NCBI RefSeq assembly: GCF_024345495.1
Contig: NZ_JAGQBF010000019.1
Coordinates: forward strand, 1 to 58,767
DNA from: Synechococcus sp. RedBA-s
Lineage (GTDB): Bacteria > Cyanobacteriota > Cyanobacteriia > PCC-6307 > Cyanobiaceae
Reading direction: 5' to 3'
Length of the DNA stretch: 58,767 nucleotides
Shown: positions 28,553 to 36,215 of the stretch, one piece after another
Position numbering within the stretch: position 1 is the first letter of the stretch
Layout: each line of letters opens with the position of its first letter
The notes under the pieces: model-generated
The model's input: only the letters and a program-made list of their open reading frames with translations
The model's database searches: none
Told to the model about the DNA's origin: nothing
Made by a program: the position numbers and the translations under genes

Positions 28553-29548
28553 ATGGCCCAGCTCTTCTACGACTCCGACGCCGATCTCAGCCTGCTGGAC
28601 GGCAAGACGGTGGCCATCATCGGCTACGGCTCCCAGGGCCACGCCCACGCCCTCAACCTCAAAGACAGCGGCGTCAGTGTGGTGGTGGGCCTCTACGACG
28701 GCAGCCCCTCGGCGGAGAAGGCCAGGGCCGATGGCCTTGAGGTGCTTAGCGTGGCTGAGGCGGCCGAGCGCGCCGACTGGATCATGGTGCTGCTGCCCGA
28801 TGAAACCCAGAAGGCCGTCTACGACGCCGAGATCGCGCCCCACCTCAAGCCCGGCAAGGTGCTGAGCTTTGCCCATGGCTTCAACATCCGCTTCGAGCTG
28901 ATCAAGCCGCCCGCGGATGTGGATGTGGTGATGATCGCGCCCAAGGGCCCGGGCCACACCGTGCGCTGGGAATACCAGAACGGCCAGGGAGTGCCGGCCC
29001 TGTTCGCCATCCACCAGGACGCCAGCGGCCATGCCCGCGCCCTGGCGATGGCCTACGCCAAGGCGATCGGCGGCACCCGCGCCGGCATCCTCGAGACCAA
29101 CTTCAAGGAAGAGACCGAAACCGACCTCTTCGGTGAGCAAGCCGTGCTCTGCGGTGGCCTCAGCGAACTGGTGAAGGCCGGCTTCGAAACCCTGGTGGAT
29201 GCGGGCTACCAGCCCGAGCTGGCCTACTTCGAGTGCCTGCACGAAGTGAAGCTGATCGTCGATCTGATGGTGAAGGGCGGCCTCACCGCCATGCGTGATT
29301 CCATCTCCAACACCGCCGAGTACGGCGATTACGTCAGCGGGCCGCGCCTGATCACCGCCGACACCAAAGCCGAGATGAAGCGCATCCTCGGCGACATCCA
29401 GGACGGCACCTTCGCCCGCAACTTCGTGGCCGAATGCGAGGCCGGCAAGCCCGAGATGACCAAGGCCCGCCACCGCGATGCGGCCCATCCGGTGGAGCAG
29501 GTGGGCGTGGGCCTGCGCTCCATGTTCAGCTGGCTGAAGGCCTCCTGA
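28553..29548 (+). CDS. ilvC: Ketol-acid reductoisomerase (class I)
   Basis: 331 residues, the normal class I length. Second step of valine/isoleucine synthesis, using NADPH and Mg. The Rossmann motif [20 protein letters not shown] is near residue 20. [20 protein letters not shown] follows, then [17 protein letters not shown] with the Mg-binding acids, [15 protein letters not shown], and [18 protein letters not shown]. The start ATG 28553 gives the standard [13 protein letters not shown]-terminus, so it is secure. A GGAGG for the next gene lies just after the stop. Confidence 0.97.
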   Translation: MAQLFYDSDADLSLLDGKTVAIIGYGSQGHAHALNLKDSGVSVVVGLYDGSPSAEKARADGLEVLSVAEAAERADWIMVLLPDETQKAVYDAEIAPHLKPGKVLSFAHGFNIRFELIKPPADVDVVMIAPKGPGHTVRWEYQNGQGVPALFAIHQDASGHARALAMAYAKAIGGTRAGILETNFKEETETDLFGEQAVLCGGLSELVKAGFETLVDAGYQPELAYFECLHEVKLIVDLMVKGGLTAMRDSISNTAEYGDYVSGPRLITADTKAEMKRILGDIQDGTFARNFVAECEAGKPEMTKARHRDAAHPVEQVGVGLRSMFSWLKAS

Positions 29549-29574
29549 GGCGACACCGCCCCGGAGGCTCAGCA

Positions 29575-30723
29575 ATGGGCTCGAAGGTGGGTTCAACACT
29601 GGGCTCAAGGCTGAATCTGCCCGTGCTGGCCTGGGGCAGTGCCCAGGCCAGCACCAGCCTCACCTTGGCGGCCGCCGCCTGGATGGTGAGCGGCTTCAAC
29701 CCTTCACCGCTGCTGAACAGCCTGCTGCCGGCCCTGGTCACCCTGCCGGCGCTGCTTCCCCTGATCCGTCGTCCCCTGGCCGGGGTGATGCTGCAACTGC
29801 TGGCGGTGTTGGTGTTGATGGGTCTGGGGCTGAGAACCAGCGCGGCCGTTGGCTCCCCGACGCCAGCCAGCTCGGCTGTCGTGCTGCTGGCGATGGTCTC
29901 GGTGCTGGCGGTGGCGATGGGCACCCAGATGACGGCCCTGCCCCTGCAGCGGACCCTGCTGGGGGTGCACCAACTGCCGATGGCTCAGCTGCGGCGGGCC
30001 GGAGAATTCGGTGCCCTGCTCGGCCATACCCTCACGGCGCTGCTGTTCCCGATCGGCCGCGCCCTGCTCCAGTTCAGCCAGGCCCTGGTGCTGCTCTTGC
30101 CGCTGCTGCCCCTGGCCCGTCAGGCCCGGGGTGAAAGGCGCAGCCAGACTCCAGGCCCAGAGTCCCCGCCTGCACCGGTTGCGTTCAGCTGGCGCTGTGC
30201 CCTGCAGGGGGCGCTCTTCGGCGGGCTCTTCGGATTGCTGCCCCTGTGGGTGCGTCAGGTGGAAGCCGGCACCTGCCTAGATTTCGGCCTTGTGCTGGCC
30301 GCCTACGGGCTGGGGCGCAGCCTGGGCGGAAACTGGGGCCTGGCTTGGTGGCCGGCGGCCCGGGGCCAGGGGGGAGCGCGCCGGGAGGGAGCCTTCCGCT
30401 ATCTCGCCATGGCCCTGCTGCTGGGCACGACCCGCTGGCTGCCGGGCTGGTGGGTGCTGCTGCTGTTCCTGCCGATGGGTGGCCTGGCCCAGGCCAGCGA
30501 CCTTGGCCAGGTGCGGGGCCTCGTTCACCTGGATGATGAGGCCCTGGGCTGGCAGACCCTGGCGCGCTCCGGGGCCATCGGCGGCCTGCTGGGCAGCCTG
30601 GCCATGGGGTTGATGGCCCAGCTGCTCGGCCTGCCCGTGGCCTTGCCCCTTCAGATCGGCCTGTTCGTTGTGGCCGCCCTGGTGCTGCCCCCGGCCCTGG
30701 CACGCGCCCCACGGCCGGAGTGA
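29575..30723 (+). CDS. Polytopic membrane protein, MFS-transporter-like
   Basis: 382 residues from ATG 29575, which has a GGAGG 10 bases upstream; the open frame extends back into ilvC but that part is not credible. About ten hydrophobic segments are visible, in two halves separated by a polar loop (RQARGERRSQTPGPESPP, about residues 182-200). An N-terminal LNLPVLAWGSAQASTSLTLA and a central FGGLFGLLPLWVRQVEAG resemble major-facilitator helices. Substrate is unknown. It overlaps cobD as GTGA, which raises but does not prove a link with cobalamin or its precursors. Confidence 0.7.
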   Translation: MGSKVGSTLGSRLNLPVLAWGSAQASTSLTLAAAAWMVSGFNPSPLLNSLLPALVTLPALLPLIRRPLAGVMLQLLAVLVLMGLGLRTSAAVGSPTPASSAVVLLAMVSVLAVAMGTQMTALPLQRTLLGVHQLPMAQLRRAGEFGALLGHTLTALLFPIGRALLQFSQALVLLLPLLPLARQARGERRSQTPGPESPPAPVAFSWRCALQGALFGGLFGLLPLWVRQVEAGTCLDFGLVLAAYGLGRSLGGNWGLAWWPAARGQGGARREGAFRYLAMALLLGTTRWLPGWWVLLLFLPMGGLAQASDLGQVRGLVHLDDEALGWQTLARSGAIGGLLGSLAMGLMAQLLGLPVALPLQIGLFVVAALVLPPALARAPRPE

Positions 30724-31829
30724 TTGCGCTGGAGGAGCCGCTCCCGCTCTGGCTGCTGGTGCTGCTGGCCTGTGCCCTGGATCGCCTGGTGGGCGATCCG
30801 ATCGGCTGGCCCCACCCCGTTCAGGCGATGGGCTGGCTGATCCAACAACTACGGGCTCCCGGCGAGCGTTGGGCTGGGGATCAGCCCAACCGGCTGCGCC
30901 TGGTGGGCCTGGGCCTCACCGCCCTGGTGGTGGGGGCCAGTGGCCTGACGGGATGGAGTGTGGAGCAACTGGCGCTGGCTTCGGCTTCAGCGCTGAGCCT
31001 GCCCGCCCCGCTGGGCTGGCTCGGGCTGCCGCTGCTGCTGGTGTGCCTGGCCAGTGCCCTGGCCGGCGGCAGCCTGGATAGGGCCGTGAGGGGGGTGCTG
31101 GCCCCGATCGATGGCTTGGGGAGCTCGGCCGCCGCATCCCTTCAACACCCTGACGACCCCGAACAGCTGGAGGGCCTGGAAGAGGCCCGCCGCCGGCTGG
31201 CCTGGATCGTCGGCCGGGATGTGCATGGGCTCAGCCGGGCAGAGATGCTGCGCGCCGCGGCCGAGACCGCCGCCGAGAATGCCGTGGATGGGCTCTTCGG
31301 CCCCCTGTTCTGGATCCTGGCCGGTGTCGGGATCTGGGTGATCTTTGGGGCGGCTGGCGGGGCCCCGGGCCCCCTGAGTCTGGTCTGGATGTACAAGGCC
31401 GCCAGCACCCTCGATTCGATGCTCGGCTACCGGCGCGGGCGGCTGCGCTGGCTGGGCACCGCCGGCGCCCGCCTCGATGACCTGCTGACCTGGCTGCCCG
31501 CCCGGCTGGTGGCCTTCACGTTGCCGGCCGCTGCCGGCCGGCCTGGGCAGGGCCCTGGGCTCGGGCGTGAGGCCCTGCGCCAGGGCTCTGCCGATCCCTC
31601 CCCCAACGCCGGGGTGTCGATGGCGGCCTATGCCCTGGCGGCCCTGGTTCAACTGGGGGGCGTGAACCACTACGGCGGCGTGGCTCGAGCCAAACCGATC
31701 CTGGGCAGAGGCTTCCCGGCGGCCGATCCCACCGCCGTGGGCCTGATCCTGACGCTGAGCAGCCGCCTTGAAGCCCTCTGGCTGGCCGTGAGTCTGCCGC
31801 TGCTGCTGGCCCTGGGACAGCTTCAGTAG
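30720..31829 (+). CDS. cobD: Adenosylcobinamide-phosphate synthase (CbiB/CobD)
   Basis: 369 residues from GTG 30720, overlapping the upstream membrane-protein stop. This integral membrane enzyme attaches aminopropanol phosphate to adenosylcobyric acid. Motifs: CALDRLVGDPIGWPHPVQAM near residue 20, IVGRDVHGLSRAEMLRAAAE, TAAENAVDGLFGPLFW, MYKAASTLDSMLGY, GARLDDLLTWLPARL, and the C-terminal SPNAGVSMAAYALAALVQLG. No cobalamin riboswitch is visible upstream. Its end overlaps the convergent sugar transferase by 7 bases. Confidence 0.93.
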   Translation: MIALEEPLPLWLLVLLACALDRLVGDPIGWPHPVQAMGWLIQQLRAPGERWAGDQPNRLRLVGLGLTALVVGASGLTGWSVEQLALASASALSLPAPLGWLGLPLLLVCLASALAGGSLDRAVRGVLAPIDGLGSSAAASLQHPDDPEQLEGLEEARRRLAWIVGRDVHGLSRAEMLRAAAETAAENAVDGLFGPLFWILAGVGIWVIFGAAGGAPGPLSLVWMYKAASTLDSMLGYRRGRLRWLGTAGARLDDLLTWLPARLVAFTLPAAAGRPGQGPGLGREALRQGSADPSPNAGVSMAAYALAALVQLGGVNHYGGVARAKPILGRGFPAADPTAVGLILTLSSRLEALWLAVSLPLLLALGQLQ

Positions 31830-32584
31830 GCGCCGCGATCCCGTGGGTAGAGGATCACCCCCACCGTGCGCAGGATGATCGCCAGATCCAGCAGCACCGT
31901 GCGGCGCCGTGCATAGCTGACATCAAGCTTGACCCGGGCGTCGTAGCTGAGGTTGTTGCGCCCCGACACCTGCCAGAGGCCCGTGAGACCCGGACGCACC
32001 GCCAGCACCTCATCCATCTGGCGGCCGTAGCGCTCCAGTTCATCCCAGACGATCGGACGCGGGCCGACCACGCTCATCTGGCCTTTGAGCACGTTGATGA
32101 ACTGGGGCAGTTCATCAAGGCTGGAGCGGCGCAGGAAGCCTCCGATCGAGGTGATGCGCGGGTCGGCCTTGAGCTTGAAGTCTTTCTTGAACTCAGCCTT
32201 GAGTTCGGGCGACTGCTCCAGCAGTGTCTTGAGGACGCGGTCAGCGTCACGGCGCATGGTGCGGAACTTGATGCAACCAAAGCCCTTGTAGCCGCGGCCG
32301 ATGCGGCGCTGCACATAGAACACCGGACCAGGGGAGCTCACCTTCACCAGCACCGCCAGCAGCAGCAGCAGGGGACTGCCCAGGGTCAGCACCGCCAGGG
32401 AGAAGACGATGTCGCCGCTGCGCTTGAGCACGCGCGCGCGCTTCGACTGCGCCCGGATCAGCTGCTCGGCCGTGGGCACCGCAGTGGTCATCGAATCAGC
32501 GACCACGAGCGGGCGAACCAGCTGCAGAGGCCGGACAACAGGGCCGGCGGCTTCGTAGGCGCTGAGCGAGGTGCCGGACATCAA
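31823..32584 (-). CDS. Polyprenyl-phosphate sugar-1-phosphate transferase (exopolysaccharide initiation)
   Basis: 253 residues. One hydrophobic segment (GDIVFSLAVLTLGSPLLLLL, about residues 56-75) precedes the bacterial sugar transferase domain: SSPGPVFYVQRRIGRGYKGF, IKFRTMRRDAD, RRSSLDELPQFINVLKGQMS, VVGPRPIV and VRPGLTGLWQVSGR. These are the catalytic signatures of enzymes that load the first sugar phosphate onto undecaprenyl phosphate. The N-terminal part is short, so it is the PglC/WcaJ-core type lacking the extra membrane domain. It lies 41 bases downstream of a glycosyltransferase on the same strand, suggesting a small polysaccharide unit. Confidence 0.9.
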   Translation of the reverse strand: MMSGTSLSAYEAAGPVVRPLQLVRPLVVADSMTTAVPTAEQLIRAQSKRARVLKRSGDIVFSLAVLTLGSPLLLLLAVLVKVSSPGPVFYVQRRIGRGYKGFGCIKFRTMRRDADRVLKTLLEQSPELKAEFKKDFKLKADPRITSIGGFLRRSSLDELPQFINVLKGQMSVVGPRPIVWDELERYGRQMDEVLAVRPGLTGLWQVSGRNNLSYDARVKLDVSYARRRTVLLDLAIILRTVGVILYPRDRGAY

Positions 32585-32625
32585 CGCCCCCGAGGTGAGG
32601 GAACTTTAAAAATCGAATCGTCAAC

Positions 32626-33837
32626 TCACCAGCTCTCGCGGTCACTCAGCCCAGAGGCACAGCGCCGCAGGCGCCGTTGATGCTGCTGCCAGCGCTGCTC
32701 CAGAACCGCCTGCAGCCGCTGGCGGAAGCGCTCCGGCGAGAAGCGCTCGGCCCACTGGCGTTGGCGCTCCGCCGGCAGGCGGTGCCACAACTGTCCCTGC
32801 TCGAAATGCTCCAGCGCCTGAACCAGTGAGGCGGCGCTCTGCTGCTGGAAGAGCAGGCCGGTGGGATGGGGAGCCTCGGCGCTCAGGCAGCGGACCGTGT
32901 CCAGCAGCCCCCCCTGACCGAGGCCGATCACCGGGGCGCCGGCGGCCATGGCCTCCACCGGAGCGATGCCGAAATCCTCCAGGCCGGCGTAGATGTAGGC
33001 CCGGCAGCGGCCCATCAGATCGTTCACCCGCTCCGCAGAGCAGCCCCCCAGCAGGGTCACGCTCGGACCGGAGAGGGCCTGAAGGCGGGCCCTCTCCGGT
33101 CCATCGCCCACCACCAACAGGGGCAGGCCCAGGCGATTGCAGGCCTCAATGACCAGGTCCACCCGCTTGTAGGACACCAGGCGGCAGAGGCAGAGGTAAA
33201 AGTCGTCGCGGGGCAGATCCCAGCGAAAACGCTCGACCGCCACCGGCGGATGCAGCACCTGGCTGGAACGGCGCCAGCAGCGCCAGATCCGCCGCGCCGT
33301 GAAGCGCGAGTTGGCCAGCAGATGGTCGACCCGGGCGCTGCTGCTCACATCCCACTGACGCAGCTGATGCAGCTGAAAACGCACCCAAGGGCCCAGGGGT
33401 CCGCGGGCGATGGCGGAGCCGCCCAGGTAGGCGTGCATCTGATCCCAGGCATAGCGAACCGGCGTGTGCACGTAACTGATGTGGAGCTGGTCGGGGCCCG
33501 TGAGCACTCCTTTCGCCACCAGGTGGTTGCTGCTGAGCACCAGGGGAAAGCCGGTCAGATCCAGCTGCTCGATCGCCAGGGGCAGCAACGGCAGGTACTG
33601 CTGCACGTGGCTCACCCCCCAGGGAAGGCGTTGGATGAAGCTGGTCTGGATCTGCCGGCCCTGCAGCCAGCTGCCTGGCCGGCCGCTTTCGCCATCCACC
33701 AGGGCGAAAAGGCTGGCGGCGGGGCGGCCCTCGCCCAGCAGACGATCGATCTGCTGCACCACCAGTTCGGACCCTCCCACCGAGCGGGGGGTGAACCACT
33801 CATGCACGAGGGCGATCCGGCTTGGAAGTCCTGACAT
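32626..33837 (-). CDS. Glycosyltransferase family 4 (GT-B fold)
   Basis: 403 residues from ATG 33837, before RIALVHEWFTPRSVGGSELV; a GTG 30 bases upstream is in frame but less likely. The N-terminal domain has the acceptor-loop GGSE. The C-terminal nucleotide-sugar domain has LCRLVSYKRVDLVIEACNRL, LLVVGDGPERARLQAL, VTLLGGCSAERVNDLMGRCR and EDFGIAPVEAMAAGAPVIG, the E-x7-E motif of retaining GT4 enzymes. It probably extends a lipid-linked sugar made by the neighbouring sugar transferase. Donor and acceptor are not predictable. Confidence 0.9.
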   Translation of the reverse strand: MSGLPSRIALVHEWFTPRSVGGSELVVQQIDRLLGEGRPAASLFALVDGESGRPGSWLQGRQIQTSFIQRLPWGVSHVQQYLPLLPLAIEQLDLTGFPLVLSSNHLVAKGVLTGPDQLHISYVHTPVRYAWDQMHAYLGGSAIARGPLGPWVRFQLHQLRQWDVSSSARVDHLLANSRFTARRIWRCWRRSSQVLHPPVAVERFRWDLPRDDFYLCLCRLVSYKRVDLVIEACNRLGLPLLVVGDGPERARLQALSGPSVTLLGGCSAERVNDLMGRCRAYIYAGLEDFGIAPVEAMAAGAPVIGLGQGGLLDTVRCLSAEAPHPTGLLFQQQSAASLVQALEHFEQGQLWHRLPAERQRQWAERFSPERFRQRLQAVLEQRWQQHQRRLRRCASGLSDRESW

Positions 33838-33940
33838 GGCGGCACCGTAGGGCCCGCGCCTGGCCAATCACATCACGAAAACTCTCAGCTCATTGCGTGG
33901 CCAGGCCTGGATCTGGATGCTGAACGGAGCCCAGCCAGCC

Positions 33941-34183
33941 ATGCCAATCCGCGACCTGCTTGAAGATGCCCTCGAGGAACCCTCGATCGGGCTCACCCCC
34001 TGTTTCAGCTGGCATGCCACCCCCGTGGGAATCGCCGCCCTCTGGCGTGCTGGTGCGGCTCCTTCCACCCCCCCCTACGAAGCCGCCCTCAAGGAAGGTC
34101 TCGACGTGGGGCTGGACCTCAGCCGCGAGGAGCGGGAGTTCCACCAGTTGCGCATGGGCCTGGTGCTTCTATTCCATTCCTGA
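33941..34183 (+). CDS. Small hypothetical protein
   Basis: 80 residues if translation starts at ATG 33941 (MPIRDLLEDALEEPSIGLTP); an ATG at 33917 is an alternative. The composition is ordinary and acidic in its N-terminus, with FSWHATPVGIAALWRAG in the middle and VGLDLSREEREFHQLRMGL near the end. No membrane segment or known motif is seen. It precedes a small membrane protein by 13 bases in the same direction, which supports a genuine two-gene unit. Confidence 0.5.
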   Translation: MPIRDLLEDALEEPSIGLTPCFSWHATPVGIAALWRAGAAPSTPPYEAALKEGLDVGLDLSREEREFHQLRMGLVLLFHS

Positions 34184-34196
34184 TGACCCTGGACCG

Positions 34197-34448
34197 ATGA
34201 GCGAGCCCCCCGGCGACACCTCCCCAGTGGTGGGAGCGGTGTCGGTATGGCAGCTCAAACCCTGGTGGTGCCAGCCCTGGTCGATCCTGCTCACCGGGGT
34301 GCTGCTGATCGCCGGCAGCTGGATCTGGCTAGGGATCTGGTGGCTTACGGTTCCCCTTACAGCAGGCGTGCTGCTGTGGTGGTGGCTGTTCCTGGTGCTG
34401 ATGCCCCGTCAGCTGGCCGGCCTGTCAGGACCAGAGGACATCGGCTGA
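34197..34448 (+). CDS. Small two-helix membrane protein (DUF6737-like)
   Basis: 83 residues from ATG 34197. The conserved-looking core is VWQLKPWWCQPWSILLTGVL, running into helix one (ILLTGVLLIAGSWIWLGIWW) and helix two (VPLTAGVLLWWWLFLVLM). The KPWWCQPWSILLTG signature is what I recall for a cyanobacterial small membrane family now called DUF6737; the number is from memory. Function unknown; the location is probably thylakoid or plasma membrane. A perfect 9-base hairpin starts 6 bases after the stop. Confidence 0.75.
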   Translation: MSEPPGDTSPVVGAVSVWQLKPWWCQPWSILLTGVLLIAGSWIWLGIWWLTVPLTAGVLLWWWLFLVLMPRQLAGLSGPEDIG

Positions 34449-34453
34449 GGGGT

Positions 34454-34476
34454 GATCGGTTGAAATGCAACCGATC
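34454..34476. terminator. Perfect 9-bp hairpin after the small membrane gene
   Basis: GATCGGTTG (34454-34462) and CAACCGATC (34468-34476) with loop AAATG. Placement just after a stop codon suggests a terminator or mRNA 3'-end stabiliser, but no T-run follows. Confidence 0.5.
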
Positions 34477-34570
34477 CAACAGCGTCAGCGCCAACCTTTC
34501 CGTTGGATGGTGACGACAGCACGATGCCGAGGGCGTAAGCCATCCCGTTCCTTTCCACCCACGAGTCGCC

Positions 34571-34780
34571 ATGAGTTACGAACCCGGTACCAGTGAATGC
34601 CGGTTGCTTATCGACAGCAAAGACCAGATCGAAGCAGTCCTCGCCAACCTCGCCAAGCTGGAGAACACTGATCACATCCGCCAGCAGCTGCTGGCGGTCT
34701 ACAACCAGCTGGAGGGCCTCCACGACCTCAGGCGGAGTAAACCAGCCGCTGTGTTCCCCAGCACGGATGGAAGCGCCTGA
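34571..34780 (+). CDS. Small hypothetical protein
   Basis: 69 residues starting MSYEPGTSECRLLIDSKDQI, followed by a helical AVLANLAKLENTDHIRQQLL and AVYNQLEGLHDL. The regular heptad-like spacing suggests a short helical hairpin or coiled coil. No function recognised. The last 53 bases overlap the 3' end of the convergent ORF at 34728-35132. Confidence 0.6.
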   Translation: MSYEPGTSECRLLIDSKDQIEAVLANLAKLENTDHIRQQLLAVYNQLEGLHDLRRSKPAAVFPSTDGSA

Positions 34781-35132
34781 GGAATCCATCCAGCTCGATC
34801 GGTCCACAGCGGCGCCGCCAGCCCTGCTGAGCGATGGGGTGCCGCCAGGCGGTGATCCGCAGCGCCCAGCGCCCCTGGGGCCGATACACAATCAGATAGC
34901 GGTAGCGGCAATCCCGGCGAAACTCCGGCGACCCCAGGGGTTCAGCCTGGCGATGGCAGCGCAGGAAGCCCGCCACCAGACCACCGGGTCCCTGACCATC
35001 GGCCTGGCAGGTTTCCAGGGCGGCACCCAGCCTCAGGGCCGCCCCGGCTGGATCCCCCTGACGGGGGAGGTAGAGATGAACAGGTGCCCATCCGGGAAAA
35101 CCCAGAAAGGAATACACCGCGGGGATGTCCAT
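34728..35132 (-). CDS. Hypothetical protein, head-to-head with a secreted protein gene
   Basis: 134 residues from ATG 35132 (MDIPAVYSFLGFPGWAPVHL). The frame is open further upstream but there it only mirrors the other strand's gene. The protein has basic aromatic segments (RRDCRYRYLIVYRPQGRWAL, PIELDGFLRRFHPC) and ends RLVYSA. It reads like a compact soluble protein; I know no family. Its start codon shares two bases with that of the divergent gene at 35131. Confidence 0.6.
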   Translation of the reverse strand: MDIPAVYSFLGFPGWAPVHLYLPRQGDPAGAALRLGAALETCQADGQGPGGLVAGFLRCHRQAEPLGSPEFRRDCRYRYLIVYRPQGRWALRITAWRHPIAQQGWRRRCGPIELDGFLRRFHPCWGTQRLVYSA

Positions 35133-35640
35133 GGCAACGGCTCGAGAAGGTCCGCTTCCCCAATGCCCCCGCTGTCCCATCGAGCGCTGGGGCGGCCGCT
35201 CCCTCGGGGGCATGCTGCTGCTGGCCCTGCTGGGCGGTGCCGGCTTGGCCCTGGCGCAGCAGCGCAGCGGCCATGACCTCGGCCTGGCCTCGCTGCTTCG
35301 GGTCGGTGAAGCGATGCTTGCGGGCGACCAGCGCCTGCGAAAGCTGGGCTGGTCGCCCGCTGGGGTCGCCCGCGCCGATGGCCTCGACCGGGAGCGCTCC
35401 GGCAGTCGCCTTGACAGCCTCAGTGGCTGCTCCGGCACGGGGCTGGGCTACTGCCGCTTCGATTACCGCCGCGGCCAGGCCAGGCTGGCGGTGATCACGG
35501 TGCCGGCAGCGACCGGGCGTGGTGGTGGACCTCAGGTGCTGCGCTGGGTGGAGGAAGCCAGCGGCCAGCGCTGGGGACTGTGCCAGAGCGAGTCCAGCGG
35601 GGAGCTGCTCCCCTGTGCTCCCGAGAAGCCCGGAAACTAG
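35131..35640 (+). CDS. Hypothetical exported protein
   Basis: 169 residues from ATG 35131 (an ATG 6 bases earlier is in frame). A short CPRCP motif lies at residues 12-16, then a hydrophobic signal or anchor (LGGMLLLALLGGAGLALAQQ, about 25-44). The mature part is helical then glycine/cysteine-containing (SGCSGTGLGYCRFDYRRGQA, WGLCQSESSGELLPCAPE). Four cysteines after the anchor suggest disulfides outside the cytoplasm. Architecture (helix, then Cys-rich end) resembles type IV pilin-like minor proteins, but no prepilin cleavage motif is clear. Function unknown. Confidence 0.6.
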   Translation: MATAREGPLPQCPRCPIERWGGRSLGGMLLLALLGGAGLALAQQRSGHDLGLASLLRVGEAMLAGDQRLRKLGWSPAGVARADGLDRERSGSRLDSLSGCSGTGLGYCRFDYRRGQARLAVITVPAATGRGGGPQVLRWVEEASGQRWGLCQSESSGELLPCAPEKPGN

Positions 35641-35661
35641 ACCACTGGCCCTGGGCATCCG

Positions 35662-35714
35662 GGCCGATAGGTTTGGAGAACTGGCGCCACCGCAGGCCGA
35701 TGGGTTTGGAGAAC
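35662..35714 (+). repeat. Tandem 19-bp direct repeat, 34-bp period
   Basis: GGCCGATAGGTTTGGAGAA (35662-35680) recurs as GGCCGATGGGTTTGGAGAA (35696-35714) with one change. The second copy contains the candidate start codon (GATGGG) of the next small ORF; the first has GATAGG at the same place. Confidence 0.75.
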
Positions 35715-35810
35715 AAGCAACGTCCCCCCTGGCTGAACTGGCTGTTCCTGCTGGTCTTTCTCTGGAGCAGCTGGCAGCTGGCGGGCTTCTGGTTTGATCG
35801 CCTCAACTGA
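35700..35810 (+). CDS. Candidate 36-residue single-helix membrane protein
   Basis: ATG 35700 opens MGLENKQRPPWLNWLFLLVF, continuing through a tryptophan-rich helix (LWSSWQLAGFWF) to a basic DRLN end. It is a typical small membrane peptide: short positive N-terminus with PPW, then about 20 hydrophobic residues. The frame is also open upstream, but that part shares no protein-like pattern. The start lies in the second copy of a direct repeat. Real expression is unproven. Confidence 0.4.
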   Translation: MGLENKQRPPWLNWLFLLVFLWSSWQLAGFWFDRLN

Positions 35811-35832
35811 TCCCTGCTCTGCCGAGCCTGCC

Positions 35833-36159
35833 CTACTCATCGTCGAGGGCCTGGCTGAGGCGAGAGAGCAGGGTGCGACGAGCCACCTCAGGGCTCAGAC
35901 CCTGATCACTGGCCTCTTCCACCCAGTCCTTGGCGGCCTGGATCAGGGCCTCCAGGCGCGGGGCTCCGGAACGCAGGGCCTGGAAGGAGGCCATCAGATC
36001 CTGATCCAGGGCCTGGGAGGGATCCCCGCAGACGATGTACTGCCGGCCGTCGCTGCCCGTGTAGAGCAGGCTGCCCTCTGGGCCCCTCAGGGGAGCCGTG
36101 GCGGGAACGGTCAAGGAGGAGTCCGGTGGCAGGGCCGGGTCATCGTCGGAGCAGGTCAT
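35833..36159 (-). CDS. Conserved hypothetical protein
   Basis: 108 residues. A variable N-terminus is followed by a small beta unit, GSLLYTGSDGRQYIVCGDPS, and a helical region (DLMASFQALRSGAPRLEALI, AKDWVEEASDQGLSPEVARR) ending SRLSQALDDE. It looks soluble and cytoplasmic. Function unrecognised. It lies 56 bases downstream of the polyphosphate kinase gene on the same strand and may be cotranscribed. Confidence 0.65.
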   Translation of the reverse strand: MTCSDDDPALPPDSSLTVPATAPLRGPEGSLLYTGSDGRQYIVCGDPSQALDQDLMASFQALRSGAPRLEALIQAAKDWVEEASDQGLSPEVARRTLLSRLSQALDDE

Positions 36160-36215
36160 GGCCGGGGACAGGCGATGGAGCAGGCGTAAGCGCTGGAGCA
36201 GCCGCGATCAGTGGA

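Noticed and set aside
27851-29608. 585-codon minus-strand open frame opposite clpP and ilvC
   Set aside because: Antisense shadow of two well-supported genes; no recognisable protein features.
30600-30720. Possible cobalamin riboswitch before cobD
   Set aside because: cobD starts inside the stop of the upstream gene and no B12-box sequence is visible there.
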